Below are positions 14,666-22,571 of a DNA stretch of 23,099 nucleotides, in pieces. The notes under the pieces were generated by a model. The model was not told the origin of the DNA. It made no database searches and saw only the letters and a list, made by a program, of their open reading frames with translations. Source of the DNA: Bacilli bacterium. Lineage in GTDB: Bacteria; Bacillota_I; Bacilli_A; Haloplasmatales; Haloplasmataceae. Made by a program: the position numbers and the translations under genes. How positions within the stretch are numbered: position 1 is the first letter of the stretch; every line of letters begins with the position of its first letter. Location of the stretch: positions 1 to 23,099 of the forward strand of contig JAAZCR010000286.1 of NCBI GenBank assembly GCA_012513195.1, written 5' to 3'.

Positions 14666-15307
14666 ATGACAACGTTTTTTTCACTAGATTTCACTTGTGC
14701 TATTTGTGGACACACAGAGAAGTTTAATTGTATCGGGTCAACTAGTATCTTTGGCTACATGGACTTAGATACAAGACCAGCGGAGTTAAAACGATCAACT
14801 TTAGTAAATGAAGTACAAATGTGTCCCAAATGTCATTATGCAAATTTTCAAATCACTGATTTAATTGAGGGTGTTGATCAAAGGGTACTTGCATCAGATA
14901 GATTACAAACTATAATTAAAGATAATTCTATTAGTGACAATATCAAAAAGTTCATCATCGCAGCGACACTCTATGAGTTATCTAATAATTATCATGATGC
15001 TGCTTATTTATATCTTAATGCGGCCTGGTTATATGACGATCTTAATGATATTGAAAATAGTCAAAAATATCGGAAGTTTAGTATCGGTATGCTTAAACAG
15101 TATCTAGAAACGAACAATGATCATCATAGTCGTTGTTTATTAGTTGATCTTTTACGTCGCACCAATTCCTTTGATGAAGCAATCACAGAAGCGAAAAACT
15201 TACTGATAGAAGTAAAAGATGATCTCTTGAAAAGCATCTTGAATTATCAAATAGAATTATGTATCGACAAAGATAATAAATGTCATAATTTAGAAGAGGT
15301 AAAATAA
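14666..15307 (+). CDS. DUF2225-type protein: zinc ribbon plus helical repeats
   Basis: A 213-residue cytoplasmic protein resembling the DUF2225 family found in many Bacillota; no function is known to me. The N-terminus has two Cys pairs, C11-x2-C14 (CAICG) and C53-x2-C56 (CPKCHYANF), which should bind one zinc. Residues about 80-200 are helical and TPR-like (AATLYELSNNYHDAAYLYLNAAWLYDDL). The ATG at 14666 follows GGGGAGATATAAG. It is transcribed alone, convergent with ftsZ, and the two share a terminator hairpin. Confidence 0.75.
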   Translation: MTTFFSLDFTCAICGHTEKFNCIGSTSIFGYMDLDTRPAELKRSTLVNEVQMCPKCHYANFQITDLIEGVDQRVLASDRLQTIIKDNSISDNIKKFIIAATLYELSNNYHDAAYLYLNAAWLYDDLNDIENSQKYRKFSIGMLKQYLETNNDHHSRCLLVDLLRRTNSFDEAITEAKNLLIEVKDDLLKSILNYQIELCIDKDNKCHNLEEVK

Positions 15308-15332
15308 AATCCCTACCATTTTGTAGGGATTT
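15307..15332. terminator. Shared hairpin between the DUF2225 gene and ftsZ
   Basis: Perfect 10-bp arms AAATCCCTAC (15307-15316) and GTAGGGATTT (15323-15332), 6-base loop. On the minus strand it is followed by TTATTTT, ending the ftsZ transcript; on the plus strand by the weaker tail ATCGTTTTATT. Confidence 0.85.
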
Positions 15333-15341
15333 ATCGTTTTA

Positions 15342-16454
15342 TTATTTAAAACGTCTCCGGAAGAATTGAGGAACATCAATTTCTTCCGTTTCTTTTGTTT
15401 CAGGAATAATGGGTTCACGACTAGGGATAACTGGTTCGGGTTTCGGTACTTCAACGATTGGGGTTGCTCTTAAGGATTTTAAATCTGTGGCGCGATTTTT
15501 AGTATGATCGAATCCCGTCGCGATGACTGTTACGACGATTTCATCTTCTAAATCAGTATTAATAGCAGCACCATGGATAATGTTAATTTCTGCATTAGCC
15601 GCATTTTGAATCGCTGTAACGGCATCATTAATTTCATAAAGAGTGAGGGTTGTCCCACCAGTAACGTTAATAATCGCATCAGTTGCACCATCAATATCGG
15701 TTTCAAGTAGTGGACTATTGATAGCCCGTAATGCTGCTTCAACAGCGCGGTTTTCACCACTCGCAATACCGATACCCATAAGGGCGGTACCTTTATTAGC
15801 CATGACAGTCTTAATATCAGCGAAGTCCAAGTTAATTAAACCAGGAATCGCAACAATTTCCGCAATTCCTTGTACACCTTGCCTTAAAACATTATCCGCT
15901 TCACGGAATGCTTCTAACATTGGTGTATTGCGGTCAACAATTTGGAGTAAGCGGTCATTAGGAATAACAATCATGGTATCAACATTTTTGCGTAATTCCT
16001 CTAAACCTTTATTCGCATATTCCATTCGCTTACGACCTTCAAAGGTGAATGGTTTTGTAACGATACCAACTGTTAAAGCTCCTGATTCTTTCGCGATTTT
16101 CGCGATGATAGGACTAGCACCAGTTCCTGTACCACCGCCTAAACCAGCGGTAACGAATACCATATCGGCACCTTTTATGACATCAACTAACTCATCATAA
16201 GCTTCTTCAGCTGCTTTACGACCTATTTCTGGGTCACTACCAGCGCCAAGACCACGAGTTAATTCTTTTCCTAATTGGATCTTCTTTTCCGCTTTTGATA
16301 AGCGTAAAACTTGCGCATCCGTATTACAAACAATAAACTCAACACCTTGCACTTCATTTTCTATCATGCGATCAACAGCGTTAGATCCCCCACCGCCAAC
16401 ACCGATAACTTTTATTTTGGGCATTTGATCAAATTCATTGTCAAATCCGAACAT
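15342..16454 (-). CDS. ftsZ: Cell division protein FtsZ
   Basis: Tubulin-like GTPase that forms the Z ring. The 370-residue protein has the nucleotide motifs [10 protein letters not shown], the tubulin signature [10 protein letters not shown] (106-112) and the T7 catalytic loop NLDFAD (208-213). A proline-rich linker of about 40 residues leads to the C-terminal conserved peptide [11 protein letters not shown], which in relatives binds FtsA, SepF and other partners, plus a short basic tail. GAAGGAGGAAC precedes the ATG. It is the last gene of the dcw cluster, 62 bases after ftsA. A TATAAT in that gap (about 16482-16487) may give it a promoter of its own, but no good -35 was seen. Confidence 0.98.
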   Translation of the reverse strand: MFGFDNEFDQMPKIKVIGVGGGGSNAVDRMIENEVQGVEFIVCNTDAQVLRLSKAEKKIQLGKELTRGLGAGSDPEIGRKAAEEAYDELVDVIKGADMVFVTAGLGGGTGTGASPIIAKIAKESGALTVGIVTKPFTFEGRKRMEYANKGLEELRKNVDTMIVIPNDRLLQIVDRNTPMLEAFREADNVLRQGVQGIAEIVAIPGLINLDFADIKTVMANKGTALMGIGIASGENRAVEAALRAINSPLLETDIDGATDAIINVTGGTTLTLYEINDAVTAIQNAANAEINIIHGAAINTDLEDEIVVTVIATGFDHTKNRATDLKSLRATPIVEVPKPEPVIPSREPIIPETKETEEIDVPQFFRRRFK

Positions 16455-16516
16455 CTTAGTTCCTCCTTCAAAGTCTAACTATATTATAGATTATCCCTAG
16501 TAGATTTTCATCTGTT

Positions 16517-17695
16517 TTATACTTCTTGGTGATTAAAAATAATCATATCGTATTGTTCTTCAAAGAGTTTTTCGAAGTAATACGCATTATATTGCCCACT
16601 AATGATGGATGAATACTTCGGATGTCGTGTTCCAATTAGGTTTGGTCGTCGTATCGATACCCATTCACCAAAGTTGTTCTTAAATAATCGTTCAAAGTTT
16701 TCAATGGCAACACCGCCACCAATTAAGTAGTAATAAGTTATCTTATTCTTTAATCCATATTCCAAGAGATAGCGTTTAATTACCCTGATAATTTCTAAAT
16801 ACTTTTCTTCAATAATTTGTGCTACATACTCATTAGTTATATATGAAATAGTTCCATCGGGATAATGCTTCTCCAAAATGATTTCATCGCTTGCTTCTTT
16901 TGCCACACAACTACCATGGGTAATTTTAAAATCCTCACTATCTTCATAAGATAAACCGAGTTTTTCCATTAGTGCTTCGGTCACGATACTACTACCAATC
17001 TTAAAGGTTTCACTACGTTCTATCAATTGGTCATGATACACCGTGATAGTGGTAGTATTTGCGCCGATATCGACAACACATGTATAGTCTTCCATTTCCT
17101 CTTTCATCAGTAGTGAGTTTTTATAACCAACTACATTTGGCATAATTTCGATAACTTCAATTCCTAACTGTTCGACGACGGAAATATATTCAGCAATCAT
17201 GGCTTGGTTTTCAAAAACAATTTCAATATTCGCTGATAATTCCCTCGTTAATTCTCCTACAGGATTATCAATAACCTTCCGCATCTTAACAGAAGTAAAA
17301 CTGTTAGGATAGATAGCCGCTATCACACCGCCACGATCATTAGCCTTCATTTCTTCTGTATATACTTTATTGAATAAATTCTTGATGTGTTTTCCTTTAA
17401 CCATATTTTCTGGAATTGTAACATCATACGTGACTTCTTTTGTCCAAAGATTAACACTCGGTAACATTAAAATAACAGCTTTAATGCGTGCGTTTAAAAA
17501 CTTTTCAGCGCGATTTATCAGTTTTTTTAGATTATTTTGGACAGTAGCCTTGTCGACTATATGACCAACTTCGATTCCTTTCGTCAATTCTTCGTCAAGG
17601 AAAAGAATATTTTGTTTCTCCCCAAAAAACTCTGACACTAACAATTTTAAAGAATGCGTGCCAAATTCAACCGATACATATATATTACGGTTCAT
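16517..17695 (-). CDS. ftsA: Cell division protein FtsA, divergent
   Basis: Actin-like protein that tethers FtsZ to the membrane. The 392-residue protein has a phosphate-1 region VSVEFGTHSLKLLV, the phosphate-2 motif VVDIGANTTTITV (DIG at 209-211) and the adenosine motif YYLIGGGVAIENF (GGG at 326-328). These are variants of the usual DIGGGTTDI and LTGGGA forms. The C-terminus (EEQYDMIIFNHQEV) does not look like the usual amphipathic membrane helix after a linker. The ATG at 17695 has GGTGGGATA upstream; a longer frame begins at a GTG at 17722. Position directly before ftsZ makes the assignment fairly safe. divIB/ftsQ is not found upstream. Confidence 0.85.
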   Translation of the reverse strand: MNRNIYVSVEFGTHSLKLLVSEFFGEKQNILFLDEELTKGIEVGHIVDKATVQNNLKKLINRAEKFLNARIKAVILMLPSVNLWTKEVTYDVTIPENMVKGKHIKNLFNKVYTEEMKANDRGGVIAAIYPNSFTSVKMRKVIDNPVGELTRELSANIEIVFENQAMIAEYISVVEQLGIEVIEIMPNVVGYKNSLLMKEEMEDYTCVVDIGANTTTITVYHDQLIERSETFKIGSSIVTEALMEKLGLSYEDSEDFKITHGSCVAKEASDEIILEKHYPDGTISYITNEYVAQIIEEKYLEIIRVIKRYLLEYGLKNKITYYYLIGGGVAIENFERLFKNNFGEWVSIRRPNLIGTRHPKYSSIISGQYNAYYFEKLFEEQYDMIIFNHQEV

Positions 17696-17797
17696 TATCC
17701 CACCATCTTTCAAATCTAGCACTTAGAATAATTGTACACTATTTTAAGTTATAAAAAAAGTAGTTAATGGTAAAAGTTGAGTTATTAATATATAAAT

Positions 17798-17803
17798 ATT
17801 ATA
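17798..17803 (-). promoter_or_regulatory. Candidate extended -10 promoter of ftsA-ftsZ
   Basis: On the minus strand TATAAT is preceded by TGT and, 16 bp further up, by TTGCTT. It lies just after the murB terminator, implying ftsA-ftsZ can be transcribed apart from the mur genes, with a leader of about 100 bases. A second -10-like TACAAT lies nearer the gene at about 17732-17737. Confidence 0.45.
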
Positions 17804-17823
17804 ACATATTTTCCTCTCTAAGC

Positions 17824-17851
17824 AAAAAAAATCTCATATTTTCATATGAGA
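17824..17851 (-). terminator. Intrinsic terminator of murB
   Basis: On the minus strand TCTCATAT, a GAAA tetraloop and ATATGAGA (17832-17851) are followed by a run of eight T. It ends the upper dcw transcript eight bases after the murB stop. Confidence 0.85.
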
Positions 17852-17858
17852 ATCTTTA

Positions 17859-18764
17859 TCACCAATTGAAAAATTCAACTTCAGGTACTAAGGTAATCTT
17901 TGTGACTTTATAAACCTCCTCAATTACAAATTCGATTAAATCTCTAATATCTCGACTAGATGCGCCACCAACATTAATAATAAAGTTACAATGTTTTTCG
18001 CTAACCATCGCGCCCCCTATTCTTTTACCTCTTAAGCCTGCTTTGTCGATTAACATATAAGCATGCGTCCCTTCTGGGTTTCTAAAGGTACTTCCTGCAC
18101 TTGGATAATCTAGAGGTTGAGTTAACAATCTTCGATTTCTGCGTTTTTCTAATAACTCTTTAATCTCTTTACCATTACCTCTTTCTAGTTTCAATAAAGC
18201 TTTGATAATTAACAAGGGGCGTTCTTTTTGAAAGATACTAGAACGATAACCAAATTGTAAATCTTTCGCATTACTAACGGTTAAATTACCATCTTGATCG
18301 AGATAGTGAACCTCGATTAAACAGTCCTTCATTTCCCGATTATAAGCACCTGCATTCATAAAACAGGCTCCACCAATAGTGCCTGGAATACCACCAAGAA
18401 ATTCTAGTCCTGTAAGTTCATACTTAATCATCTCATAAGCTAGTCTAACAAGTGAGTAACCGGCATCAACGTTAACATATTCATCAATTACTTGCATATT
18501 ATTTAAAGCTAAATGGGGTTTAATAATCACCCCTTCATAATCATTATCAGATGGTAGGATATTCGAACCATTACCTAATACTTTAAAAGGGATCTTATTC
18601 GTTTTGAGGAAAGTGATTAAATCGATAAGTTTTTGCTTGGTTTCTGGAAAAACGAGGATCTTCGCCCTTCCACCAACTCGAAAGGTGGTATGTTTTGCGA
18701 GGGGTTCATCATAATAGACCTTAAAAAATTGTTGGGATCTAAGGTAATCTTTAACTAAATCCAT
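17859..18764 (-). CDS. murB: UDP-N-acetylenolpyruvoylglucosamine reductase
   Basis: FAD enzyme that reduces UDP-GlcNAc-enolpyruvate to UDP-MurNAc. The 301-residue protein is the short Gram-positive form. It has the FAD-binding HTTFRVGG and LGNGSN (64-68), then FLGGIPGTIGGACFMNAGAY, FGYRSS (Y173-R174), the catalytic serine region AGSTFRNP (S225) and the closing PEVEF with the conserved Glu 295. AGGTGAGATAA precedes the ATG, 13 bases after murG. In Bacillus murG-murB is followed by divIB; here a terminator follows directly. Confidence 0.97.
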   Translation of the reverse strand: MDLVKDYLRSQQFFKVYYDEPLAKHTTFRVGGRAKILVFPETKQKLIDLITFLKTNKIPFKVLGNGSNILPSDNDYEGVIIKPHLALNNMQVIDEYVNVDAGYSLVRLAYEMIKYELTGLEFLGGIPGTIGGACFMNAGAYNREMKDCLIEVHYLDQDGNLTVSNAKDLQFGYRSSIFQKERPLLIIKALLKLERGNGKEIKELLEKRRNRRLLTQPLDYPSAGSTFRNPEGTHAYMLIDKAGLRGKRIGGAMVSEKHCNFIINVGGASSRDIRDLIEFVIEEVYKVTKITLVPEVEFFNW

Positions 18765-18777
18765 TTATCTCACCTAA

Positions 18778-19857
18778 TCAACCATCAATAATCATTAAGA
18801 AACGGTCACAACTATCCCTAATACCTTGTTTAAATATTTGATTGCGCAATAATCTTAGTTCATAAGGATTTTCCAATAAACTTCTAATAGTTTCATATAG
18901 GATGGTTTCATTTAATGCTTTTTCTCTTATCATCACAGCACTCTTGCTTTCAACAAATGCTTGAACGTTTTTCTCTTGATGATTATTCGTCACATAAGGA
19001 CTGGGGATGAGGATGGCAGCTAATCCTAAAGCCGCAATTTCAGATAGCGTCGTCGCACCAGCTCGACATATCACTAAATCAGCATGTTGGTAATAATTAG
19101 GCATATTATCGATATAAGGTTTTAAGTGAATATTACTTAGTTTCATGCTAGATACCTTATGCTTAATATCATCAAAGTGTTCATTACCAGTCACAAATAC
19201 TATTTCCCAATCTTTATGTTTATTAAGCAAGGGTAAAAGTTTGACAATCGTTTCATTTACATATTTTGCCCCTAATGACCCCATAAAGATGAGCAGGCAC
19301 TTTTTACTATCACTTAAACCTAACTCTCTTTTGTTTACTCTTTTTGTTTCATAGACAAGTTGCGCTCTAGGGTTTCCTGTTAATACGACCTTATGACTTG
19401 GAAAGTATTTTGCACTACTAGGAAAACTTATCGCTACTTTACTTACGTATTTAGCTAAGAATCTATTGGTTAATCCAGGTATGGCATTTTGTTCGTGGAT
19501 TATCGTCTTATAACGCTTTTTACTTCCAGCATATATCACAGGACAAGAAACATAGCCACCCGTCCCTATAATCCAATCAGGTTTAAACTCCTTGATTATT
19601 CTTTTACATTTTTGATATGATTTAAAAAAACTAAACATCGTTTTAATATTTTTAAAAGGATTTTTTCGATATAAAGGTAAGACATTTATCCCAATAAAAG
19701 TAATACTTTCCTCTTTACATATCTTTTCTTCTTGAGAGTTCACTTTACCAATATAAAGAATTTCCGTGTCTGGTTGTTTTTCTTTTATCTTTTTAATTAA
19801 AGCAAGGGAATGATAAATATGTCCACCAGTGCCACCACCAGTAAAAATGATTTTCAT
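18778..19857 (-). CDS. murG: Lipid II synthase: undecaprenyl-PP-MurNAc-pentapeptide GlcNAc transferase
   Basis: Peripheral membrane GT-B glycosyltransferase that adds GlcNAc to lipid I. The 359-residue protein shows the N-terminal G loop GGGTGGHIYHSLAL (residues 7-20), a second G loop at GTGGYVSCP, the membrane-facing IIHEQNAIPGLTNR, and the UDP-GlcNAc signature ICRAGATTLSEIAALG followed by IPSPYVTNNHQEKN. AGGTGAGTTAG precedes the ATG, 19 bases after ftsW, so the genes are co-transcribed. Confidence 0.97.
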   Translation of the reverse strand: MKIIFTGGGTGGHIYHSLALIKKIKEKQPDTEILYIGKVNSQEEKICKEESITFIGINVLPLYRKNPFKNIKTMFSFFKSYQKCKRIIKEFKPDWIIGTGGYVSCPVIYAGSKKRYKTIIHEQNAIPGLTNRFLAKYVSKVAISFPSSAKYFPSHKVVLTGNPRAQLVYETKRVNKRELGLSDSKKCLLIFMGSLGAKYVNETIVKLLPLLNKHKDWEIVFVTGNEHFDDIKHKVSSMKLSNIHLKPYIDNMPNYYQHADLVICRAGATTLSEIAALGLAAILIPSPYVTNNHQEKNVQAFVESKSAVMIREKALNETILYETIRSLLENPYELRLLRNQIFKQGIRDSCDRFLMIIDG

Positions 19858-19876
19858 CTAACTCACCTACTTTTAA

Positions 19877-20974
19877 TTAATAACGTTGTTGATGCTTACT
19901 GATATTTAGAATTATGCCTACACCCAATAATGTCACAGTTAAACTACTGCCACCATAACTTAAGAACGGTAAGGTAATTCCCGTAACTGGCAACAAGCCA
20001 ATTACTACACCAATATTAATAAAAAATTGGATAAAAATACTTATAGTAATACCAAGCGAAAGAAATCGCCCAAAATTATCTTGTGCATTAAGACTAATCA
20101 TTAGTGCGCTCAGGAAAAAGATAGTGTATAAAAAAAGTACAAACGCACCACCGATAAATCCTAACTCTTCTACCAAAATCGCAAAAATAAAGTCCGTTTG
20201 CGGTTCTGGTAAATAGAAGTGTTTTTGTATACTATTACCTAACCCAACCCCAAATAATCCTCCTGGACTTATGGCATATAACGACTGGATGATTTGAAAA
20301 CCTGCACCTAAGGGATCACTCCACGGATCTAAGTAGGCAAAAATGCGTCGCAAGCGATAAGGAGCAGAAATGATTAAGGCAGTAATGCCTACACCACCAG
20401 CAATAAGTAAATAAATAAAATAAGTAAGATTTACTCCTGCGACAAACAACATCACTAAGGTTGTCGCAACGATAATCATCCCTGTCCCAAAATCAGGCTG
20501 TAACATGATGAGTCCAAAGATAACCACCACTACCCCCAACAACAATAAGATGTTAAGCGGTTTTTCCATATCACTATAATAATCTGATAAGTACTTACTA
20601 AGTAAGATAATGCAAGCAATTTTCATGAACTCCGACGGTTGAATACTAAAACTACCAATACCAATCCAACTTCGCGCTCCCCCACGCACAATCCCAATTC
20701 CAGGAATTAAGACAATAATTAATAAACCTAAAACAACAGAAAAAATCAATGTAGCATGTTTCTTATATAAATGATATGGTACATTACTTACTACAAACAT
20801 ACCGATAATTCCCATACTACCAAAGATTAATTGTCTAAGAAAATAATGATAGGGATTATTATACTTAAAACTAGCCCAAATATAACTAGCGCTATAGACC
20901 ATCACTATACCAATTACCGTTAATAGAATTGTCGTGATGATTAATGCGTAAGTTAAATTTATGTAGCGCTTCAT
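19877..20974 (-). CDS. ftsW: SEDS peptidoglycan glycosyltransferase FtsW/SpoVE
   Basis: Polytopic membrane protein of 365 residues, about ten hydrophobic segments, that polymerises lipid II glycan strands with a partner class B PBP. Family stretches include GARSWIGIGSFSIQPSEFMK, QPDFGTG, LPEPQTDFIFAILVEELG and GLLPVTGITLPFLSYGGSS. The slot between murD and murG is occupied by spoVE in Bacillus, so the product may be the sporulation paralogue or the vegetative FtsW; sequence alone does not decide. The ribosome binding site GAGGTG is good but lies in the 3' arm of a strong hairpin. The gene is separated from murD by 254 bases, unusual inside a dcw cluster. Confidence 0.93.
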   Translation of the reverse strand: MKRYINLTYALIITTILLTVIGIVMVYSASYIWASFKYNNPYHYFLRQLIFGSMGIIGMFVVSNVPYHLYKKHATLIFSVVLGLLIIVLIPGIGIVRGGARSWIGIGSFSIQPSEFMKIACIILLSKYLSDYYSDMEKPLNILLLLGVVVVIFGLIMLQPDFGTGMIIVATTLVMLFVAGVNLTYFIYLLIAGGVGITALIISAPYRLRRIFAYLDPWSDPLGAGFQIIQSLYAISPGGLFGVGLGNSIQKHFYLPEPQTDFIFAILVEELGFIGGAFVLFLYTIFFLSALMISLNAQDNFGRFLSLGITISIFIQFFINIGVVIGLLPVTGITLPFLSYGGSSLTVTLLGVGIILNISKHQQRY

Positions 20975-20983
20975 CAGTTGTCA

Positions 20984-21005
20984 CCTCAATATAAATATAT
21001 TGAGG
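20984..21005 (-). promoter_or_regulatory. Hairpin sequestering the ftsW ribosome binding site
   Basis: CCTCAATATA and TATATTGAGG are perfect 10-bp arms separated by two bases. The terminal GAGG of the downstream arm is the ftsW Shine-Dalgarno core, 10 bases before the ATG. One more A-U pair and, after a small internal loop, GUUG/CAAC extend the stem. It could equally be a DNA operator. Confidence 0.6.
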
Positions 21006-21044
21006 TTGTCAACTAATTATTAATACTTACTCAGGTACTATTAG

Positions 21045-21082
21045 GATAAAAAGGACCTAAGTTCTACTGAACCTAGGTCCTT
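21045..21082 (-). terminator. Intrinsic terminator between murD and ftsW
   Basis: Arms 21051-21064 and 21069-21082 (core AAGGACCTA/TAGGTCCTT) form a 14-bp stem with one mismatch and a 4-base loop. On the minus strand it is followed by TTTTTATCC. It lies about 150 bases past murD and about 75 before ftsW, so it either ends the mraY-murD transcript or acts as an attenuator. Confidence 0.8.
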
Positions 21083-21101
21083 AGTAATTTTTTCGCGTAT
21101 A

Positions 21102-21171
21102 TTTTCAGTAAACTGACCTCCACCTCTATCACATCAACTGCTGCGAATATTATATAAATGTTTACTGAAAA
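21102..21171 (-). repeat. 12-bp inverted repeat in the murD-ftsW leader
   Basis: TTTTCAGTAAAC at 21102-21113 and its exact reverse complement GTTTACTGAAAA at 21160-21171, 46 bases apart. A related sequence (TTCAGTAGAACT on the minus strand, 21060-21071) covers the top of the terminator, so the middle copy has two possible pairing partners. Confidence 0.8.
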
Positions 21172-21182
21172 CCGCTACTTCA

Positions 21183-21240
21183 ATTACCATTAATATTATT
21201 TATCCCCATAATATGCATATGCATTATTCTAAATGGTAAT
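21183..21240 (-). repeat. Nested inverted repeats at the 3' end of murD
   Basis: Outer arms ATTACCATT (21183-21191) and AATGGTAAT (21232-21240) enclose the self-complementary 12-mer ATGCATATGCAT (21213-21224) with further partial pairing around it. The murD stop codon lies at the base of the outer stem. There is no T-run, so it is not a terminator. Confidence 0.6.
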
Positions 21241-22557
21241 ATTTGGTAAGTTATTAATCAAGTGTTTATAGATACATCCTCTTTCCTCATAATCGCTAAA
21301 AGCATCCCAACTAGCACTCGCAGGTGATAAAAGCACAATATCATGCGGTTTAGCTAATTGATAAGCTACTATAACTGCCTCTTCGAGATTATCACATTTG
21401 GTGTATGGGACATTATGGTTTTCAGTTTCTTTACAAATTCTTTCATTAGTAGCTCCAAATGCGATGATATGTTTGATGTTAGGGTGCTTTATGACTTCCA
21501 CAAAATCTTGTCCGCGGTCATATCCACCTAATAATAAAATAATTGGTTTGTTAAATGCGGCTAAGGCATTTAAGGTTGATGTGGGATTAGTGGATTTGGA
21601 GTCATTATAAAAACTAATCTCATTAATCGTTCTTACATACTCTAATCGATGGGGCAAACCAGATATACTTGTTAATGCCTTTCTAATTGTTTCATTTGTG
21701 ATGTTAAATATTTTCCCGACAATAATACAAGGCATAATATTATACAAGTTATGCTTACCTAATAATTTAATATCACTTACATTCATGATCACTTCATTAT
21801 TAAAGATGATTTTACCATCATTTATATAAGTTGTTGCGTCAGGGTTACTAAGTGAAAAAGTAAAATGCTTTCCTTGTTTTCCCTTTAATCTCTCAGTTAA
21901 CGACACATCATCGTAATTATAAATAATGATACTATCCGCATCGATATTCTTTACTAGATTTAACTTTGCATTTAGATAATGTTCAAAAGAGTGATGATAA
22001 TCTAGATGGGCTAGATTAATGTTTAAAAAGATATTAATATCAGCTTTAAAGTCATAAAGATCAAGTAACTGAAAACTTGAGAGTTCTAACACATATACAT
22101 CAACTTCGCTATTCTTCGTGGTGACAACTTCTAATAAAGGTTTCCCAATATTACCTGCACTAAGGGCTTTAATCTTTCCTTCACTTAATAATCTTTCTAT
22201 TAAAGTCGTAGTAGTAGTTTTACCATTACTTCCTGTTACCCCAATAATCTTTTTGTCATTTTTTATAAAAGGATAAGATAACTCAATATCATTTATAATC
22301 GTAACATTCTTCTTCCTTGCTTCTTCAAGCAGGGGGATATCATAAGGTATTCCTGGGCTCTTGATTAAGTAATCGATTTTATCTAAACAAATAAAGGCTT
22401 CTTCGTAATCAATATAGACTGTATCGGGTATCTCTAATTTAAGATTCTTATCTGTAATATAAATCTTAATAGGATTTAAGGTTTTGAGAAAATTAATCAC
22501 GGATATCCCCGTTTTTTTCAAACCAAGTACTAAAAACCGTTTATGACAAAAGTCCAT
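21229..22557 (-). CDS. murD: UDP-N-acetylmuramoyl-L-alanine--D-glutamate ligase
   Basis: ATP-dependent Mur ligase that adds D-Glu to UDP-MurNAc-L-Ala in the cytoplasm. In the 442-residue frame the N-terminal Rossmann domain opens with FLVLGLKKTGIS and has LIKSPGIP. The P-loop VTGSNGKTTT lies at 107-116, followed by the conserved ELSSFQL and HLDYHHSFEHYLNAK; the C-terminal domain shows YNDSKSTNP and LLGGYDRG. I use the ATG at 22557, preceded by GGGAGGG. The ATG four codons earlier lies against the mraY stop and has no ribosome binding site of its own. It follows mraY by 14 bases. Confidence 0.96.
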   Translation of the reverse strand: MDFCHKRFLVLGLKKTGISVINFLKTLNPIKIYITDKNLKLEIPDTVYIDYEEAFICLDKIDYLIKSPGIPYDIPLLEEARKKNVTIINDIELSYPFIKNDKKIIGVTGSNGKTTTTTLIERLLSEGKIKALSAGNIGKPLLEVVTTKNSEVDVYVLELSSFQLLDLYDFKADINIFLNINLAHLDYHHSFEHYLNAKLNLVKNIDADSIIIYNYDDVSLTERLKGKQGKHFTFSLSNPDATTYINDGKIIFNNEVIMNVSDIKLLGKHNLYNIMPCIIVGKIFNITNETIRKALTSISGLPHRLEYVRTINEISFYNDSKSTNPTSTLNALAAFNKPIILLLGGYDRGQDFVEVIKHPNIKHIIAFGATNERICKETENHNVPYTKCDNLEEAVIVAYQLAKPHDIVLLSPASASWDAFSDYEERGCIYKHLINNLPNITI

Positions 22558-22571
22558 ATACCCTCCCATGA

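Noticed and set aside
15643..16200. Plus-strand 185-codon open frame opposite ftsZ
   Set aside because: Shadow of ftsZ, which is unmistakable on the minus strand.
20984..21012. TTGACA (21007-21012, minus strand) as the -35 of an ftsW promoter
   Set aside because: The sequence 17 bp downstream is TTGAGG, not a -10, and a start there would leave no ribosome binding site on the RNA.
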